From Chrysoperla carnea (taxonomy: Eukaryota > Arthropoda > Insecta > Neuroptera > Chrysopidae): a DNA stretch of 64,000 bases. A program made the translations under genes and the position numbers. The notes under the pieces are model-generated. The model did no database searches. It was not told the DNA's origin and saw nothing but the letters and a program-made list of their open reading frames with translations. The stretch covers positions 32,007,501-32,071,500 of the forward strand of contig NC_058341.1 in NCBI RefSeq assembly GCF_905475395.1, given 5' to 3'. Positions 1 to 13,110 of this stretch are shown in pieces. Every line of letters starts with the position of its first letter. The first letter of the stretch is position 1.

Positions 1-3000
1 TAACTAAGATAATATTACATTTTGTGTGTTTGTTTTAAAAATTAAAGTTAGGAAACTTAATTTGGATCACCATATATTTTATATCTAGACCCGATAGCTT
101 CAAGCAATCGGTTACATTAAATTTCTTATAAAAAGAGGAGACGTATTACTTTTTTGAATGTATTATGAAATGTTTTTTTTAAATACAATTTATGTAATAA
201 ATATTATTTCATAAAGTTTGACATAATGACATAGAATCGGTTTTTTATCCGAAAAACACCAAACTTTCCATTCAACTTACTATTTATGGGCGTATCCAGC
301 TTTTGCAAGAAGGGCCGGGACGTACAATAAGAATAATTTAAGCCCAAAAGGAAGCCTAAAAAATTTAAAAATTCCACATTTTTTTGCGTTAAACATATAC
401 TTAGCCAAATAAATCTATGACAAATCGAAGGCCAAAGAGGTGTGAATTCCCCCCTTCTTAGTTCACCTATGTTACTATCTTTAGAAGCTTTTAGAAGTGA
501 TTTATTTTTACTATTGTCACTATCCAATATCAAATGATTAAAATTTTTGCACATATCTTCAGTGCTAAAAACTGTTCAAAATTATAAAAAAAAATCACTT
601 TTCCGTACAAAAGTGTATGGTAGGTTCTTCAAGGCACTTCCATGTAAGCCCTATTATAATTATGATAGATATGATCTAGTTATGATAGTTTTTCAGAAAG
701 GCAAAAAAATTATCAAATCGGTAAAACTTTAGCAAGAGTTGCATAATAAATTAATTTTGTAAAAGCTATTTGTAAAATTAATATACAAATTTAAAATAAT
801 AATTACACTTCGCACTTATACAATCATAATCTACGGATCATTGGCTTCGTATGAAATAACATTACATCTATAGATAAAATATTGTGACGTTGACAAAAAT
901 TTAAATTAGCGCATTTAAGGTAGTTGTTACAATTTTATCAAAAAGATTTGGATTATATGCACGGTAAGATAAGATAAGCATAATTTTTTTTCAATACTGA
1001 ACCAGCGGAGATTTCAAACGCACAATTGTGATAAGCTGTTTACAATATTTTACTATAGTTATTTCTGTGACAACCACAATACTCTACTGTAGTTGCCTTT
1101 CACAAAATTCTTTTCGTATCGACTCTACCATAAATTATCGCCTACATGTGCAGTATTTTAAATTTTTTATTGAAACTATGTGATTAATAAATTTCAATAT
1201 TTTTAAACTTAGTAAAATATGTAAATTTTAATCGCAATTATCTCATTAACGGTGTGTAAAATCACCTTCAAATTTTAACATGGTGTATATTGTGTTTCGT
1301 TACTTATTTTCCAAAGTTTTGCAAATTTCTGAGTATCTTTCAATCGCGGAGCAATTACCTTAATAAAAAATCTCAGCATGTCAATTAAGGATGGTCATCT
1401 ATTGACCATACAAATACCTACTTTGAAAATTCTACAGTGATTCGAACTTATACTGTTTAGATACCTCAAGGAGAATTTGACTGGTTTTTCTGGTAAGGTA
1501 TATTTCACTGTTTCTATGTAGACTATTTCACACATAGCTTGTGAGGGAAAACTTTGAAAATGCATACCTTTCATGAGATAATTTTTTTTTTACAAGGACA
1601 TCAACTTATCTATATACTAAAGCAAAGTTAATTTATTTAAATTCTACATATTTTATTCATTCAAAATATTTTCGCCTCTTCGAAAACGAGTGGGGAATAA
1701 ACAATCTCTGTCAAGCTTTTAAGCGCTTATCAGTGAGCAAAGTTACGTTTCGCAACAGCATAGTTTACATGTTAAATTGTACGAATAGTACCTCCACATT
1801 GTCGATTGCTTATAAAAGCTATTGCAGTTTTTCCGTAATAATAATGTTAATATTCACAATGCAATCAATACTGTGTACTTGAGTTCGGATTATACGAACA
1901 TAGGAAAATCCTCTGTGAAATATGTTAAGGCTAGAAACACCAAGAATGTTCTTTATGTAGTTAAGTAATAGAAATGAAGAGATGAAAACGTAAATTGACG
2001 AAAACTAGATGCGCTGGGAAACTATATGTAAATCAATCAATAGCTATAAATATGTCTTACACATAGCAGTCAGTTTCTCTGAAAATACAAAAAACAATTT
2101 CCAAATGCGTAAAAATTGAAAAAATAGCTCAGTTATAGGTTTTATCATCAAGATATGCTAAAAAAAGTCCTAGATCATGATAAGAATTTTTTTGTGGATA
2201 TCACTATGTGTATCGGTGTGAACGCCATACTGTATACTGTATTGAAGGAATAGTAACATTAGTTATGGCGGACGAGTCAATGCAGTATTGGCGATACCCA
2301 CATCAGTTCTGGTGAATAGCCCTATTAAATATGGTAATATGACTTATACTAACATCGATACTATAGTATCTGTCTTTATACTATACCGTCATTGTAGTAA
2401 ACACCTTTTTTACCGTGTAGTATAATCCGACCTTAAGTGCTTGCATATTTATGTAATATTAAATACTCATTATTTATTGATTGAATTAGTATGATGGTAT
2501 CTTTTTTTATTAAAAGTTAATTATTATTACAAATATAAATTACTGATTTATACATTTACATTGTTTCTTTATTTACATATAAAATTAGCCTACAGTATAC
2601 GATGTGAAAGGAAATTAATAAGGATTTTATTTTATTACGAGTCAAAAACCTGTTGAATCTTCAACGGTACCGTTTATCAAAACAAAACCAATTTTCTGTA
2701 CTCTCCGTGAGAACGAGTAAAACTTACAAAATTTAAAAAACCCCAAATTGGTTAAATTGGTAAAAAAAACCCAAAAAAAAAACCCCCGACAAATGCGATT
2801 TATTCCTTGTAAACCTATTTTTGGAAATTTAGCTATAAAATGTTCTCTCTTGTTAACCGACTTCAAACAAAAAAACAGGAGGTTCTCAATTCGACTGTAT
2901 TTTTTTTATGTTTGTTACCTCAGAACTTTCGACTGGGTGAACCGATTTTGATGATTCTTTATCTATTTGAAAGCTGGTGCTTCCCGTGTGGATACCAAAT

Positions 3001-5930
3001 GCATACCAAAGGACATCAAAATAGAGGACATTCAGGATTACATTTTTTATAAGGTATATCAAAACCTTATGTGGTGATTTATTCATTTGGTTATATGCTT
3101 GTTTTAATCAAACACACGCAAGTGATTGGACTTTATAAAATATATAAACAACTTCTTTTTCATTTTTTGTTGTTCAATTTAAAATTAAATTTTAAAATAC
3201 CTTTGAGATTTTGTTGTGTGTGATGTAAAGAGAAATTAGCCGCAAGTGTAATTTATTATTTAAAAAAATAACATGAAATCTTTTGTATGTACAATGAATG
3301 TTTCTTACATGTTTTAATTATAAAATTTTTGTCTGCAAATTTATATAAATATGTCTGGTTGCCACATTGCCACACAGTTTACTCAGAATAAAAAAATCAA
3401 GCGCGGATTCAAAGGAAGGATATCGGGACAAACACCATCTCAAAAAGCATTAAAACAAACAATATATTATGGAAAGAATCCATCAAATAATCCTTCGACC
3501 TAAAATCACATATTCTTTAAGTTGCCATAAAATTCAAAAAAATCTGGCAGTTTTTTCCAGGCTTCATAACAAAGCCAATTACAGAGTCGGTGTTCAACAA
3601 TTTTCAAAACCGCCTAATTCTAAAGATTATATGTATTCATTATCGAATAATTATGAAACAATTTAAAAATAAATTTTTGGATGAAGAAATATACCCAGAA
3701 GAAATCCAAGAAGATTGAGAACATTGTTTTGCAAATATAAGCAAAATATTTTAACATATTTAGATTTATTACAATATATTGAATATTTTCATTCAGTCAG
3801 TCTTGCGCAGTTTATTCAGTCTTGCGTACTTAAGGAAAGGTGTCCTAAAATGTCCTTTTATGAAAAAATGTTATTTATAGCCAAACTATTCGAGATATGT
3901 ATATACAAAGTCGAAATATTTTCTTTTTCTTTATTCAAGCGTTGCAATATTGACATGCCAAATTCTTTTGATTTGTTGAAATTTTTGATCAAATTAATAG
4001 TTAAATAAAAACTTATGGCGATGAAATTTTATGAAATTTGTTTTACCATAGATCAAAATCTCTCAAATTAATATTTTTGTTGCGACAATTTCAAATAGCT
4101 TTAACATCGCCTTTCTTCAACGATTAATTAAGTCACATGGAAGCCATCTATCGATAAATATAATATATGGCTTTAATTGTTCACTTTAAACAATGAGGGA
4201 TCATTTTGTAACACTTTCCCCTACATTTAAAAACGGTTTTGTACTTGTGAAAATAGCACTATAAATAGTTCAATGGATACATTTATACTAAAACGTGGTT
4301 TGAAGCGTTTGGAATCGAAACTTTTACGTTTTCTAATTTATCTATATAATTTTGATATATAAGTGTTTCAACTTCATTTTGCTCAAATTATTTCATAAAC
4401 TTGAGCATTTAATAAAAGAAAGTTCAGACAGGTGTATTCCTAGTTATATTCACAAATCGTATTTACTTAAATAAATAAAAAATCGGCAGAAAAACTAGCT
4501 AATTTTGTTTCTTTTTATCTGTCTGAAAATTTTTTTTTTAATTTTCATTCCGAAAATTAAAATCCGCAATTATACTTGTTCCCAAAATTTTTTTAAGGTA
4601 TATATATTAGAAGGGGTCGTGAAAAATTTCCTAGACACTAATCCCATTTCGTTTGTTATCAAAATTCCACTTATTTAGGTTTAACTGTATTTTCTTGTGA
4701 CAATCTTTTAATTATATACAATTATCATGCAATTTACAAGTTTTCATTTAGTTTCGTAAATAAAATTTTTTTAGTAAAAACATTAATTGAATACAAAAAT
4801 TATAATTTTAATACAAAATTACCTGTTTTAATTGCAAGGCCATGCACAATTTATTTTATTTTAGTATAATTTAGTGTTATAAGATTTATATAACATGAAT
4901 ATTAATTAAAAAATTTTAAAAATTGATCAAGTGCGTGTTGAACTCTCTATTAAGTGATCCGAATCCGTACAAAAAGTGTCAAACAATTTATATGTTCAAC
5001 ATTTTATCATTTCTTCAACATGCCTTCAAGCCGAGTTTCCCGTAAAAACGATAGTAAGTAAGTACTTCAAAGAACTCAAGACCTTAGCGATTTTTAGCTT
5101 GGACGTTCCAATTTCACTGTCATTCAATTACATTGTCATTCATACTCAGTAATCATTTTCCAGGGATCGAACCCCGAACTTCTTTTCATTCAACTTGGAA
5201 TAAGAGCAAAAATAAGTTGATACACAACTTATTTCTAACCAATTTTTTTGTCCGTCAATACGATACATCGTAAGCAAACAAAAACGGTTAAATTCAAAAT
5301 TTTATCTTTCGAAAACGACTTTTTTTTAAACCAAACAATTGATTTTTGAAACCTCAATATTTTTTGGTAATTTAGCTCAAAAATATACAAAATACTTAAC
5401 TTTATTTAATTCAGAATTTGTAACATTGTTCGACATATATGTAAATCACAGTTGTTATTACATCACTCTTAAAGTCAAGTTTAGGAAATGTTCAGATTCT
5501 GTGTAAAAAAATATATAATTTATATTTTAAAAGATAAATTAATGTTTAGATTCTATAGATCTATGGCCCATTTTAGGAGTTCACAAAGCCAATATCATTT
5601 TTAGATATAGAACGCGCTATAAAAACTGCACTACAATTTACAACTCGCAAGCTACAAACACTACAGCTCGCTATTACCTCTTTACGTTTTTAATTTTGCG
5701 TTTTGATAGACTAACAGACAATAGAATAATTTTAGGAAATAGATTAATTTGGTCATTTTAGAAATATCTCTAACGAAATTTTAGCCCTACGTTTAATATT
5801 TTTAAACGTAATAGATAGAAGAAAATTTATAATTTTTCATAAACATTATTTCGTGACTCAAAATTTGCCACACTTTCCACTCAAAATTTAATATAAATTA
5901 AATCCTTAATACAGTTCCTATACATAGGTT
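1..5930. other. Gene-poor AT-rich region
   Basis: I see no supported gene here. Open reading frames longer than 60 codons occur (for example 204-554 minus, 3469-3666 plus and 3715-4008 plus). They show no family motifs, and their composition follows the local A/T bias. The stretch holds one repeat copy at 2855-3060, listed separately, and otherwise unassigned intergenic sequence. Confidence 0.5.
2855..3060 (+). repeat. Dispersed repeat, family D
   Basis: This stretch starts near an ACCGACTTCAAAC motif and runs through CTCAATTCGACTG, TGATTCTTTATC and GAAAGCTGGTGCTTCCCG. The segment around GAAAGCTGGTGCTTCCCGTG recurs in inverse orientation at 13020-13110, so it is a dispersed repeat. The shared CCGACTTCAAA tag also appears in the arms of the palindromic element at 11694-12891. 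It is probably a non-autonomous DNA element; the superfamily is not determined. Confidence 0.55.
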
Positions 5931-5938
5931 ATAGTTTT

Positions 5939-6400
5939 TATACCCTGTGTATATGAAATATATATCAAGGTATACTAATTTTAGTCCCAAGTTTATAACG
6001 CTTAAAAATACTAACAAAATTTTAATGTGAGTTTTCACGAAATCACTTAATTAGTCCATTTCCGTTTGTTCGTCCGTCAACACGATAACTCAAAAACGAA
6101 AAGAGATATCAAAGCTGAAATTTTTCTCAGGACGTAAAAAGTGAGTTGGGGTTCGTAAATCAGCAACATAGGTTAATTGGGTCTTGGGTCCCATCTTGTC
6201 AACCGTAAGAGATAGAAAAAAAGTTTAAATACAAAGTTTAAATAAAAAAATAAACAACTTTTGTTTGAAACATTTTTTTGTAAACATAACTGTTTACGCG
6301 TGAAGGTACAAATTAAGACAAAACTTTTATTTCCATTTCTTCCAAAACTATAAAAGATAGGCAGTTGAAAATCTACTGGTAGCTTCAACTAGTTGTTTTG
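5939..6400 (+). repeat. Dispersed repeat, family A (long form)
   Basis: This is the longest copy of a repeat seen six times in the window. The order is: a subterminal TATACC...ATATATCAAGGTATACTA block, the segment AGTCCCAAGTTT.TAACGCTTAAAAAT, then AATTAGTCCATTTCCG, ACGATAACTCAAAAACGA and GAGATATCAAAGCTGAAATT. An extension with CATAGGTTAATTGGGTCTTG follows, which shorter copies lack. Other copies are at 40795-41181 (minus), 47315-47562, 53047-53284, 57360-57587 (minus) and 61238-61357. Sequence up to about 6900 may belong to the same insertion, because another palindromic ACCTTGTATATACAT block lies there. Confidence 0.75.
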
Positions 6401-9400
6401 TGAATGATTCTCGAAAAACGAAAAAAATTCAAACAAATCAATAAAATTCTCCAAAAATATGTGAAAAATTAGATTTAAATCAAAACTCAAAATGTGATGC
6501 TAAAATAATAACAACCCTCAAAAATTTAGTCAGAAAATACAAACAAATAAATAAAATTAAGGAAATTATTAAATTTAATTCCAATTCAATCAAAACTTAA
6601 AACGCAAATACAAACAGATCAATAATAAAATGCTCCAAAAATAAATATAAATAATTTGATTTTAAATCAAAACTCAAAATGTTACGCTTGAATTGAAGTA
6701 AGTTGACCCAGACACAAGTTTCAAATTACAAAGCAGGAAGTGTATACATATATATAAGATACATATTTGATAGTATATTCTTATATGTGTAATGATGAGT
6801 TAAAAGAATTTTGACTATACGGTGACTTCAACGCACCATATGACACGAAACCTATCATTATACCACAGGTTACCTTGTATATACATAAATACCTTCTTCA
6901 ATATAGTATATTTCTAATAAATTGAATCAAAAATATAATATATTTTCCAGGATTCACCTACAGAACTTGTATTTTTTTTTTAAATTTACTTTAATTTAAA
7001 GAAAAGACAAATTTTATAAAATAAATGTTAGTAAAAATTAAATTTTAAACTAAAAATATCTTGAAGAAGAAACATTTTTGATTGTTTAATGCCCTTTTAT
7101 CTAGAAATAAAGTTTTAATAAATAGTTTCAATAAAAAAAAAATGATTAAAATTTTTTTTCTTGAAAGAAATATTGAATAAAAAGAAATTGTTAAACCGGT
7201 TTTTTCAACTGCTTTAACTATTACGCGTACCGTAATCATGAAAATTTCACTAAAAAAATATTTTTGTACGATTTATCTCAAATATTTGAACCACTTACAT
7301 CACATAATTTCCAAAATATTGACTTAAAGGACTTTAAATAACGAACGACACATGTCCTTGAGATGACGATGTAAATATTTGGAATAATGTATCAAAGAAT
7401 CAATACAAAAACAGCTGTTTAACTTAGCAAAACAATTTAAAAACTGTTTTCAAACGAATTTTCCAAAGGAAATATTTTATGAAAATTAATATTTTTTCTC
7501 AAATTACCTTTTTTTTTTAAATTCGTTCGCACTGAATATCCCAGAGAGTTGAGTTATTTTTCACATAAACACTTTCACAAAAACAAATACACTAGAAATG
7601 TTTCACAATTAATCCAAATCGATTTTTCCACTGAGAACAGGTGTTTTAGTTTTATCAATGTTTGTTTTTTTTGTATGTACACAGTGATTTTTCCAAGAAA
7701 ATATACTTGTTAAATATTTTGTGTGTTGATTTTTTTCCGTGGCACCTACCTAGTTAAGGTGTGTGTTGGCCAACAAGACTACTGTCCGGTCACCAGCAAT
7801 GCGGCGTTACCTTCCACCACACAGAAATACCACGTTCTTAAGCCACTTCTTAAGTTCGTCACTTGAAGGCGCTGTTTACTTGAGGAAGAATGTTTTATTC
7901 TTCACATTGCTATCTCACTTTATTTAATATATTTTTTATGGTTCTGTAGCCATAAATACGTGAGCCATTAAAATAAATATATACCAAATAAGAAATATGA
8001 ATGTTTAAACACCCTGTATATAATTCATTTTAGCTGAAATTTTGAAACAAGGCATGTAGGACATTTTCTATAACGGTACGAAGAAGAAGAAGATTTAAAT
8101 ATTATTTTTTAGCGATTTAATCGTAAAAATAAATTCAAATATTTCAGCAGCTTCTCAAAGTAAATTTTGCATTCGAAAAAAATTTTTTGTTTGAACTACA
8201 ATTCATCCAAAAATTGGTTTTCCATATTTGGGTAACAATTGAATAAATTGCTTACCCCTAATCAACTATATTTTTATAATCAACTATAGTTATTAAATCA
8301 GCTTTCAAATAAAATAGATAACTCTATTAAAAAATTCATTTAGCTACAATGCCACAGACAGATTTATAGAAATCCCTCCATTCTAGTCGACAGTTTAAAA
8401 TCAAAGTTAATGAAATACGTGATACAAAGCGTCTAGAATTCGAAATATTTACGAATTTAGTTTACGTAATTACTAACGTAAATAATTGGATATTTAAAAT
8501 ATACATTTGGGGATAAAAGTAAGACTACATTATACTTGTACCTTTTGTACTTGCACTAAAACTAAATGAATTCGCATATAAGTTTTTTTGTAAAAAAAAA
8601 AGAAAAAAAGAGACAATATTTGACTCTACCAACTCTACCAAGATAATTTAAAAATTAAAGAAATTAACAACCTAAAGAACCGAATATCACTACGACCTAA
8701 AGAACCGAAGAAGTAATTAAAAGCTAAAAGTTATTCAGATGACATATCGGCATATAAACCTCTTTTATTGAAACAATTTATAAACACAAAAAAGTATTAA
8801 TTTTTCTCTGCAATTTGATGTACCTATATTTTGTAACTGTACGATGTTTCGTTCTCAAGATACAAATTTTTACTAAACTTTACTGTGCGACCAACGATTG
8901 TAAATAAATAACTAAAATATATCAAATTAGCGATAGGAAATATAACTTTCTCCTGATTATATAGCACATGGCATTACACTGACGGTACGTCGCTTTATTG
9001 AGCTTTTTTCTAGTAATGCTGAGTATCCGGTTGTTTCGACTATCGAAATCAAAATAATCATGAAACTAAGAAAATTGCATGTATAAAAATGAGTTTAAAA
9101 GTAAAGACCACCGCATTATAGCGTTCACCTCCTTTCATTTCCCCTTTCCCCCTTCCATAACACTCGAATTAGGAATAGGGATTGTTTTACACAGATAAAA
9201 ATAATCAAATAATCAATTTTAAATTTTAAAAATATAAAATAGTCATGCTATATTGAGTATATCAGAAAACCCTGGTTAAACAGATGGCCATAAATTGTAT
9301 CCCGTTCACTCTTTTTACAGAAATCTTTAATTTGTGCTTTACAATGACATTCATAGATGGCACAGTGAAATTTCAAAAAATGATGTTAATTCTTTAATTA

Positions 9401-10230
9401 TTTTTTTTAAATATTTTTATAACTAATAGTTGATGTGTTATTCCGGTGTAAAGGATATATTATTGAAAAGTTTCATTAAAATCCAATGAGTAGTTTTTGC
9501 ATGAAAGCGCAACAAACAAACTTACTTTCACATTTATAATACATAGAAATAGGGATTGACAAAAAAAAATTCAGCGCGATTTTTGGAGTACATTAACGAC
9601 AATTGGATTCGCTATATACAACTACTATGTCGTATATAGCGACTTTAGTAACAATATCTCTTTGCTTTCGTTTTAAAACAATATCCCACAAAACCGTGGC
9701 CAACTATTCCAAATTACTCGATACATAAATTATAGAATTTTGAGTTTTTTTTAATAATCTACACTTATTGTATTGTAAGGCCTCATATTTCTTAAACAAT
9801 ACCTATCACTTTTTACAATCACAAGAACCGTTCTACTCTTTTAGTGATTCTTTTAAATAATAAACACATACTTGACGGATTGTTGTGTATATTTTTATTG
9901 TTGAGAAAATCACGACAATTTTTTGTTGCTAGATTTTGTAATTATCAAAAACTGCTGTCAATCAACATATTGTTATTATATTCTGTATAGCAACGACAAC
10001 AATAACGTATACATAGTCAAACTTAACAAAATATTTAAATGATTGAAACTGTCTGCTTGGTTTTAAACAACTAAATTTATAAAAGGTAGTAGAAATTTAT
10101 GTATTCATATCTTTTGTGAATTGAATATTGTTGTACTATGCATACAGTATAGGCAATACAGACTACATGCAATTGAATATGTACGCTTGTGCTAGGATTA
10201 CTAATATAGTGGAATCTCAATACCTCGATA
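6400..10230. other. Gene-poor AT-rich region
   Basis: No supported coding region was found. A slightly GC-richer patch at about 7735-7880 contains CTTAAG-bearing short inverted repeats (TTCTTAAGCCACTTCTTAAG) and may be a decayed transposable element. Nothing else is assignable. Confidence 0.45.
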
Positions 10231-10267
10231 CGGGAGTTTTTATTTATCGAAATTTTTTTTATTTCAG

Positions 10268-10464
10268 AATCGCGCTCTTAAAAGTATGAAAACAAAAAAA
10301 TATTTTCATATGAAATTTTTATGATAAGTAAAATCGGTATTACAACATTAAACAGTTTTCCAGAGGATGAAAAAGAGGTACCCCGATTGTAATGACGATT
10401 TTACTTATCATAACAATTTCAGATGAAAATATTTTCTTGTTTTCATACTTTTAAGAGCGCGATT
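10268..10464. repeat. Near-perfect 197-bp palindrome (hairpin MITE)
   Basis: Two arms of about 78 bases are inverted copies with few mismatches. The left arm begins AATCGCGCTCTTAAAAGTAT and the right arm ends with its complement, ending ...GCGCGATT. The loop is about 40 bases and includes CCAGAGGATGAAAAAGAGG. The low arm divergence indicates a fairly recent fold-back element. Immediately upstream (10208-10245) is AGTGGAATCTCAATACCTCG, which resembles a pogo/Tigger-type end, but I cannot link the two. Transcribed, it would form a long double-stranded stem. Confidence 0.7.
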
Positions 10465-11569
10465 ATGTAATTGTGGGGGTTTTAATTTTTGAACTTTATT
10501 TGTTTAAACTATTTTGGGGTTATAATTTCGTGAGAAAGTGCTAATTACGCCTTTTCATTTGATACCAAATACGCTATTATTAAATCGAAATTGGTTTTTC
10601 GATTCTAAATTTTTGTCCTCTAGCGGGCGCCATATTAAATTTAATGTGACACCACATAGTCTATAACCAGCAGACGATCAAGACGCTTTTATAGATATCT
10701 CATTTGTGTGATGCGTAAAAGTGGCCATCTTTCTTTACTTACATGACGTAAAAAAACAAAAGATTACGTAATCAACACTGTTTATACATGGTATTTGAAC
10801 AATTAACTCAGTCAATTTTTTTTTTCACTTGTTTTAGAATTATCAGTCAGTGAAGAGTCCACAAGGACTCAAAGGACCCAAACGGGGCATTTGCTACTCC
10901 TGCTACGAGACTAATCAGCCACTGCGATGTGTGTCTAACGTGTCTTCAAATATTAAGTACAAAGTATTTTTATTTAGTGCAAGTGACAAAACCTGCTAAC
11001 TTTTCATAAAATATATATAAAATCAAAGGTACATGTTTTCTATATTTATGAATCCTACCCTATATTTATAGGCGTAGTAAACTTATCTATTACGAACAGG
11101 TAGACAAACTGACCTCGCCATTACTGCAGGTGTATTCACTGATTTAAACTCAACTACTATATTATACTACAGGAGAGATGATTTTTACATCATTCTCCTA
11201 TTAAAATCGCATATCACATCTGTGTTTGTATAATGTAATATTTGAGAGAAAATATTATTTATGAAGCACTTCTAAAAAAAAGAGACAGATACTTATATTA
11301 TGCATATTAAAAACATATTTATATCCTTCTCATTTGAAATTAATATGATTTTTTTTTATAAAGCTAAATTTAGTTATGTAAAACTATTATAAAACATACC
11401 TACACGAGTTAGTCCGACCATTATCAATAATTATGAGCCAACATTCTTTTTCATTGATCGTATCTAGAGCTCTCTAAAAAACTAAGGAAGGGCATTTTCA
11501 TTAATATATAAGTCATATAAAAACTTCGTTTTTATACTCTGTGCAGGGCCGGATCAACAATGAGGCCTG

Positions 11570-11600
11570 TGGGGGCTTGAGACTGTTCTCAAGCCCCCAC
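11570..11600. repeat. GC-rich short hairpin
   Basis: A GGGGGCTTGAGA stretch is followed within a few bases by its complement TCTCAAGCCCCC, unusually GC-rich for this locus. Just upstream is GCAGGGCCGGATCAA, which resembles the CAGGGCCGG ends of some hAT-like DNA transposons. No partner end was found, so this is only a possible element end. Confidence 0.4.
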
Positions 11601-11928
11601 CACTTTATGCTATCCACCAATTGGCGAAAACCAAAAACTACGATATGAATTCGACAGTTCAAAAACCGAACGGGCGGCTATAGCAAATCGGGTACAAAAT
11701 AAAAAACTTCAAACAAAAAAACCGACTTCAAATAAAAAAATATTTTAAAACAAATTAATATGTACTAAAAAGTAAAAAAATAACCATAATATAATGTGAA
11801 GTTACAATTATTGTTATTTTTGTAGTCGGTGTCAGCCAAGGAAACAACTGTGACATAACAGTTTGGTAAACTAACTTGACTGACACCGACTCCAAAAATA
11901 ACAATAATTGTAACTACATTATATAATT

Positions 11929-12787
11929 GAGGAGCTTATCTGCAAACCGGGTTTTGTCCAAAAATTTCCAAAGTGGGGTTTTGATTGATTATTACTCTAT
12001 AGGCTCGTTTACATCAGAAACAGTATTCCATTTTATGCAAAAAAATATTTGTCCCATTAAAAACTGATGTTGAAAATGAAGGTTTTGTGCAAAGTGTGTT
12101 TTGTCCACCAGAAGAGGTAGGGTTCTAGCAATGCAAACCGTGTTTTGTCCACTCAGCCAATAGGAACTGTCCTTTTGCTCATGTGACTAACCACCTATTG
12201 GTTACTTCAGCTTCAAAATGTACCTGTTGGTCATGTAATTACGCAAGCGAAGAAGAATGATGTGAACAAACTCCTACAGAAAATGTTTGATGAAAACTGG
12301 GCTGACAAGGAACCTTTAGAAGATCTACGGCTTATGTGGTATAAGAACATTATTTTTGAAAATCCAACAGCTATTCAAGAAGCTGAAGAAGAAGAGTGTG
12401 ACTGTCTGGCAGAGGAAAGGTGCGACCTTCACATATAATGAACTGTTTATGAACCCTATAACAGAACTGTGTTTACCTTTTTGATGTTGATATCAATAAA
12501 CACGTTTGCATTCAAAACGAGTTTTGTCCAAGATAATTTTATTCAAACCGAGTTTTGTCCAAACATTTCCTGCAAAACGGGTTTTGTCCAAACTATAATG
12601 TTGATTTTTAACACTTTATTGTTTATTTAAAGGTAAAGTTAGTATTTAAATTGATTTAAGGAGTTAATATAAAAGAGCAGAAAAAAATTCAACAAATAAT
12701 TATAAAAAGAGATAGTTGTATCAGTTTTTTCTCCCTCCTGAAAAATCCACCGAATGTGACAAAACCCGGTTTGCAGATAAGCTCCAC
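11929..12787. mobile_element. 859-bp DNA transposon with iterated motif
   Basis: The ends are inverted repeats of about 29-30 bases: GAGGAGCTTATCTGCAAACC at the left, and the complement of GTGGAGCTTATCTGCAAACC at the right. Both flanks carry AATT (11925-11928 and 12788-12791), consistent with a 4-bp target duplication. The interrupted host palindrome confirms the boundaries. A 19-base motif, (T)GCAAACCGGGTTTTGTCC with variants, occurs at 11941-11959, 12088-12106, 12132-12150, 12511-12529, 12542-12560 and 12571-12589, and inverted at 12758-12775. A reading frame at 12187-12438 (plus) is listed separately. A 4-bp duplication is known for Sola-type transposons, but I do not recognise a Sola transposase here, so the superfamily is open. 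Confidence 0.75.
12187..12438 (+). pseudogene. Protein fragment inside the 859-bp transposon
   Basis: The frame is open from just after a stop at 12184-12186 to TAA at 12436-12438. The readable part from about 12205 includes QLQNVPVGHVITQAKKNDV, LQKMFDENWADKEPLEDL, LMWYKNIIFENPTA and a tail EEEECDCLAEERCDL. Codon composition is less A/T-biased than the surroundings and the end is acidic with three cysteines, so it looks like the C-terminal piece of a once-coding protein. The first in-frame Met comes well inside (before FDENW), which suggests truncation at the 5' side. It is most plausibly the tail of the transposase or of an accessory protein. I do not recognise the family. Confidence 0.45.
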
Positions 12788-13019
12788 AATTATCGTTATT
12801 TTTTTTACTATTTAATGCATATTAATTTGTTTTAAAAGATTTCTTTTTTTGAGATCGGTTTTTTTTATGTTAAAAGTTTTTTTTATTTTGTGATTTTTAG
12901 TGAATCTGAAATACACTAATTTGTCACTAAAAAAAGAATCATCGAAATCGGTTGGCGTACTTAACACAAATAATGACCAATTGACATACTTAATGCAAAT
13001 TGAAGACTTATATGATTTT

Positions 13020-13110
13020 CTAATGGATGCCATTGTCAGAACTGGATCAAATTGAAATGGGACCACACGGGAAGCACCAGCTTTCAAATAAAAAAAGAAT
13101 CATCCAACTC
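13020..13110 (-). repeat. Dispersed repeat, family D (inverse copy)
   Basis: CGGGAAGCACCAGCTTTCAA followed by AGAATCATCC is the reverse complement of the 2945-3000 segment. The unit may extend left to about 12900, directly adjoining the right arm of the palindromic element. Confidence 0.5.

Larger units (their letters stand above)
11694..12891. mobile_element. Palindromic DNA element, interrupted by an inserted element
   Basis: The left arm (11694-11835) and right arm (11880-11928 continuing at 12792-12891) are inverted copies of about 145 bases. Key blocks are ACAAAATAAAAAACTT, CCGACTTCAAATAAA, CAAATTAATATGTACTAA, CAATTATTGTTATTTTTG and AGTCGGTGTCAG. The loop is 11836-11879. The right arm is interrupted between 11928 and 12792 by a separate element, listed next. 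The CCGACTTCAAA tag links this fold-back element to repeat family D. Confidence 0.65.

Noticed and set aside
204-554. Minus-strand 116-codon frame
   Set aside because: No recognisable motif, no splice or promoter context, and composition like neighbouring non-coding DNA.
5160-5180. CAGGGATCGAACCCCG as the T arm of a tRNA
   Set aside because: The sequence that would form the rest of the cloverleaf shows no A box or paired arms.
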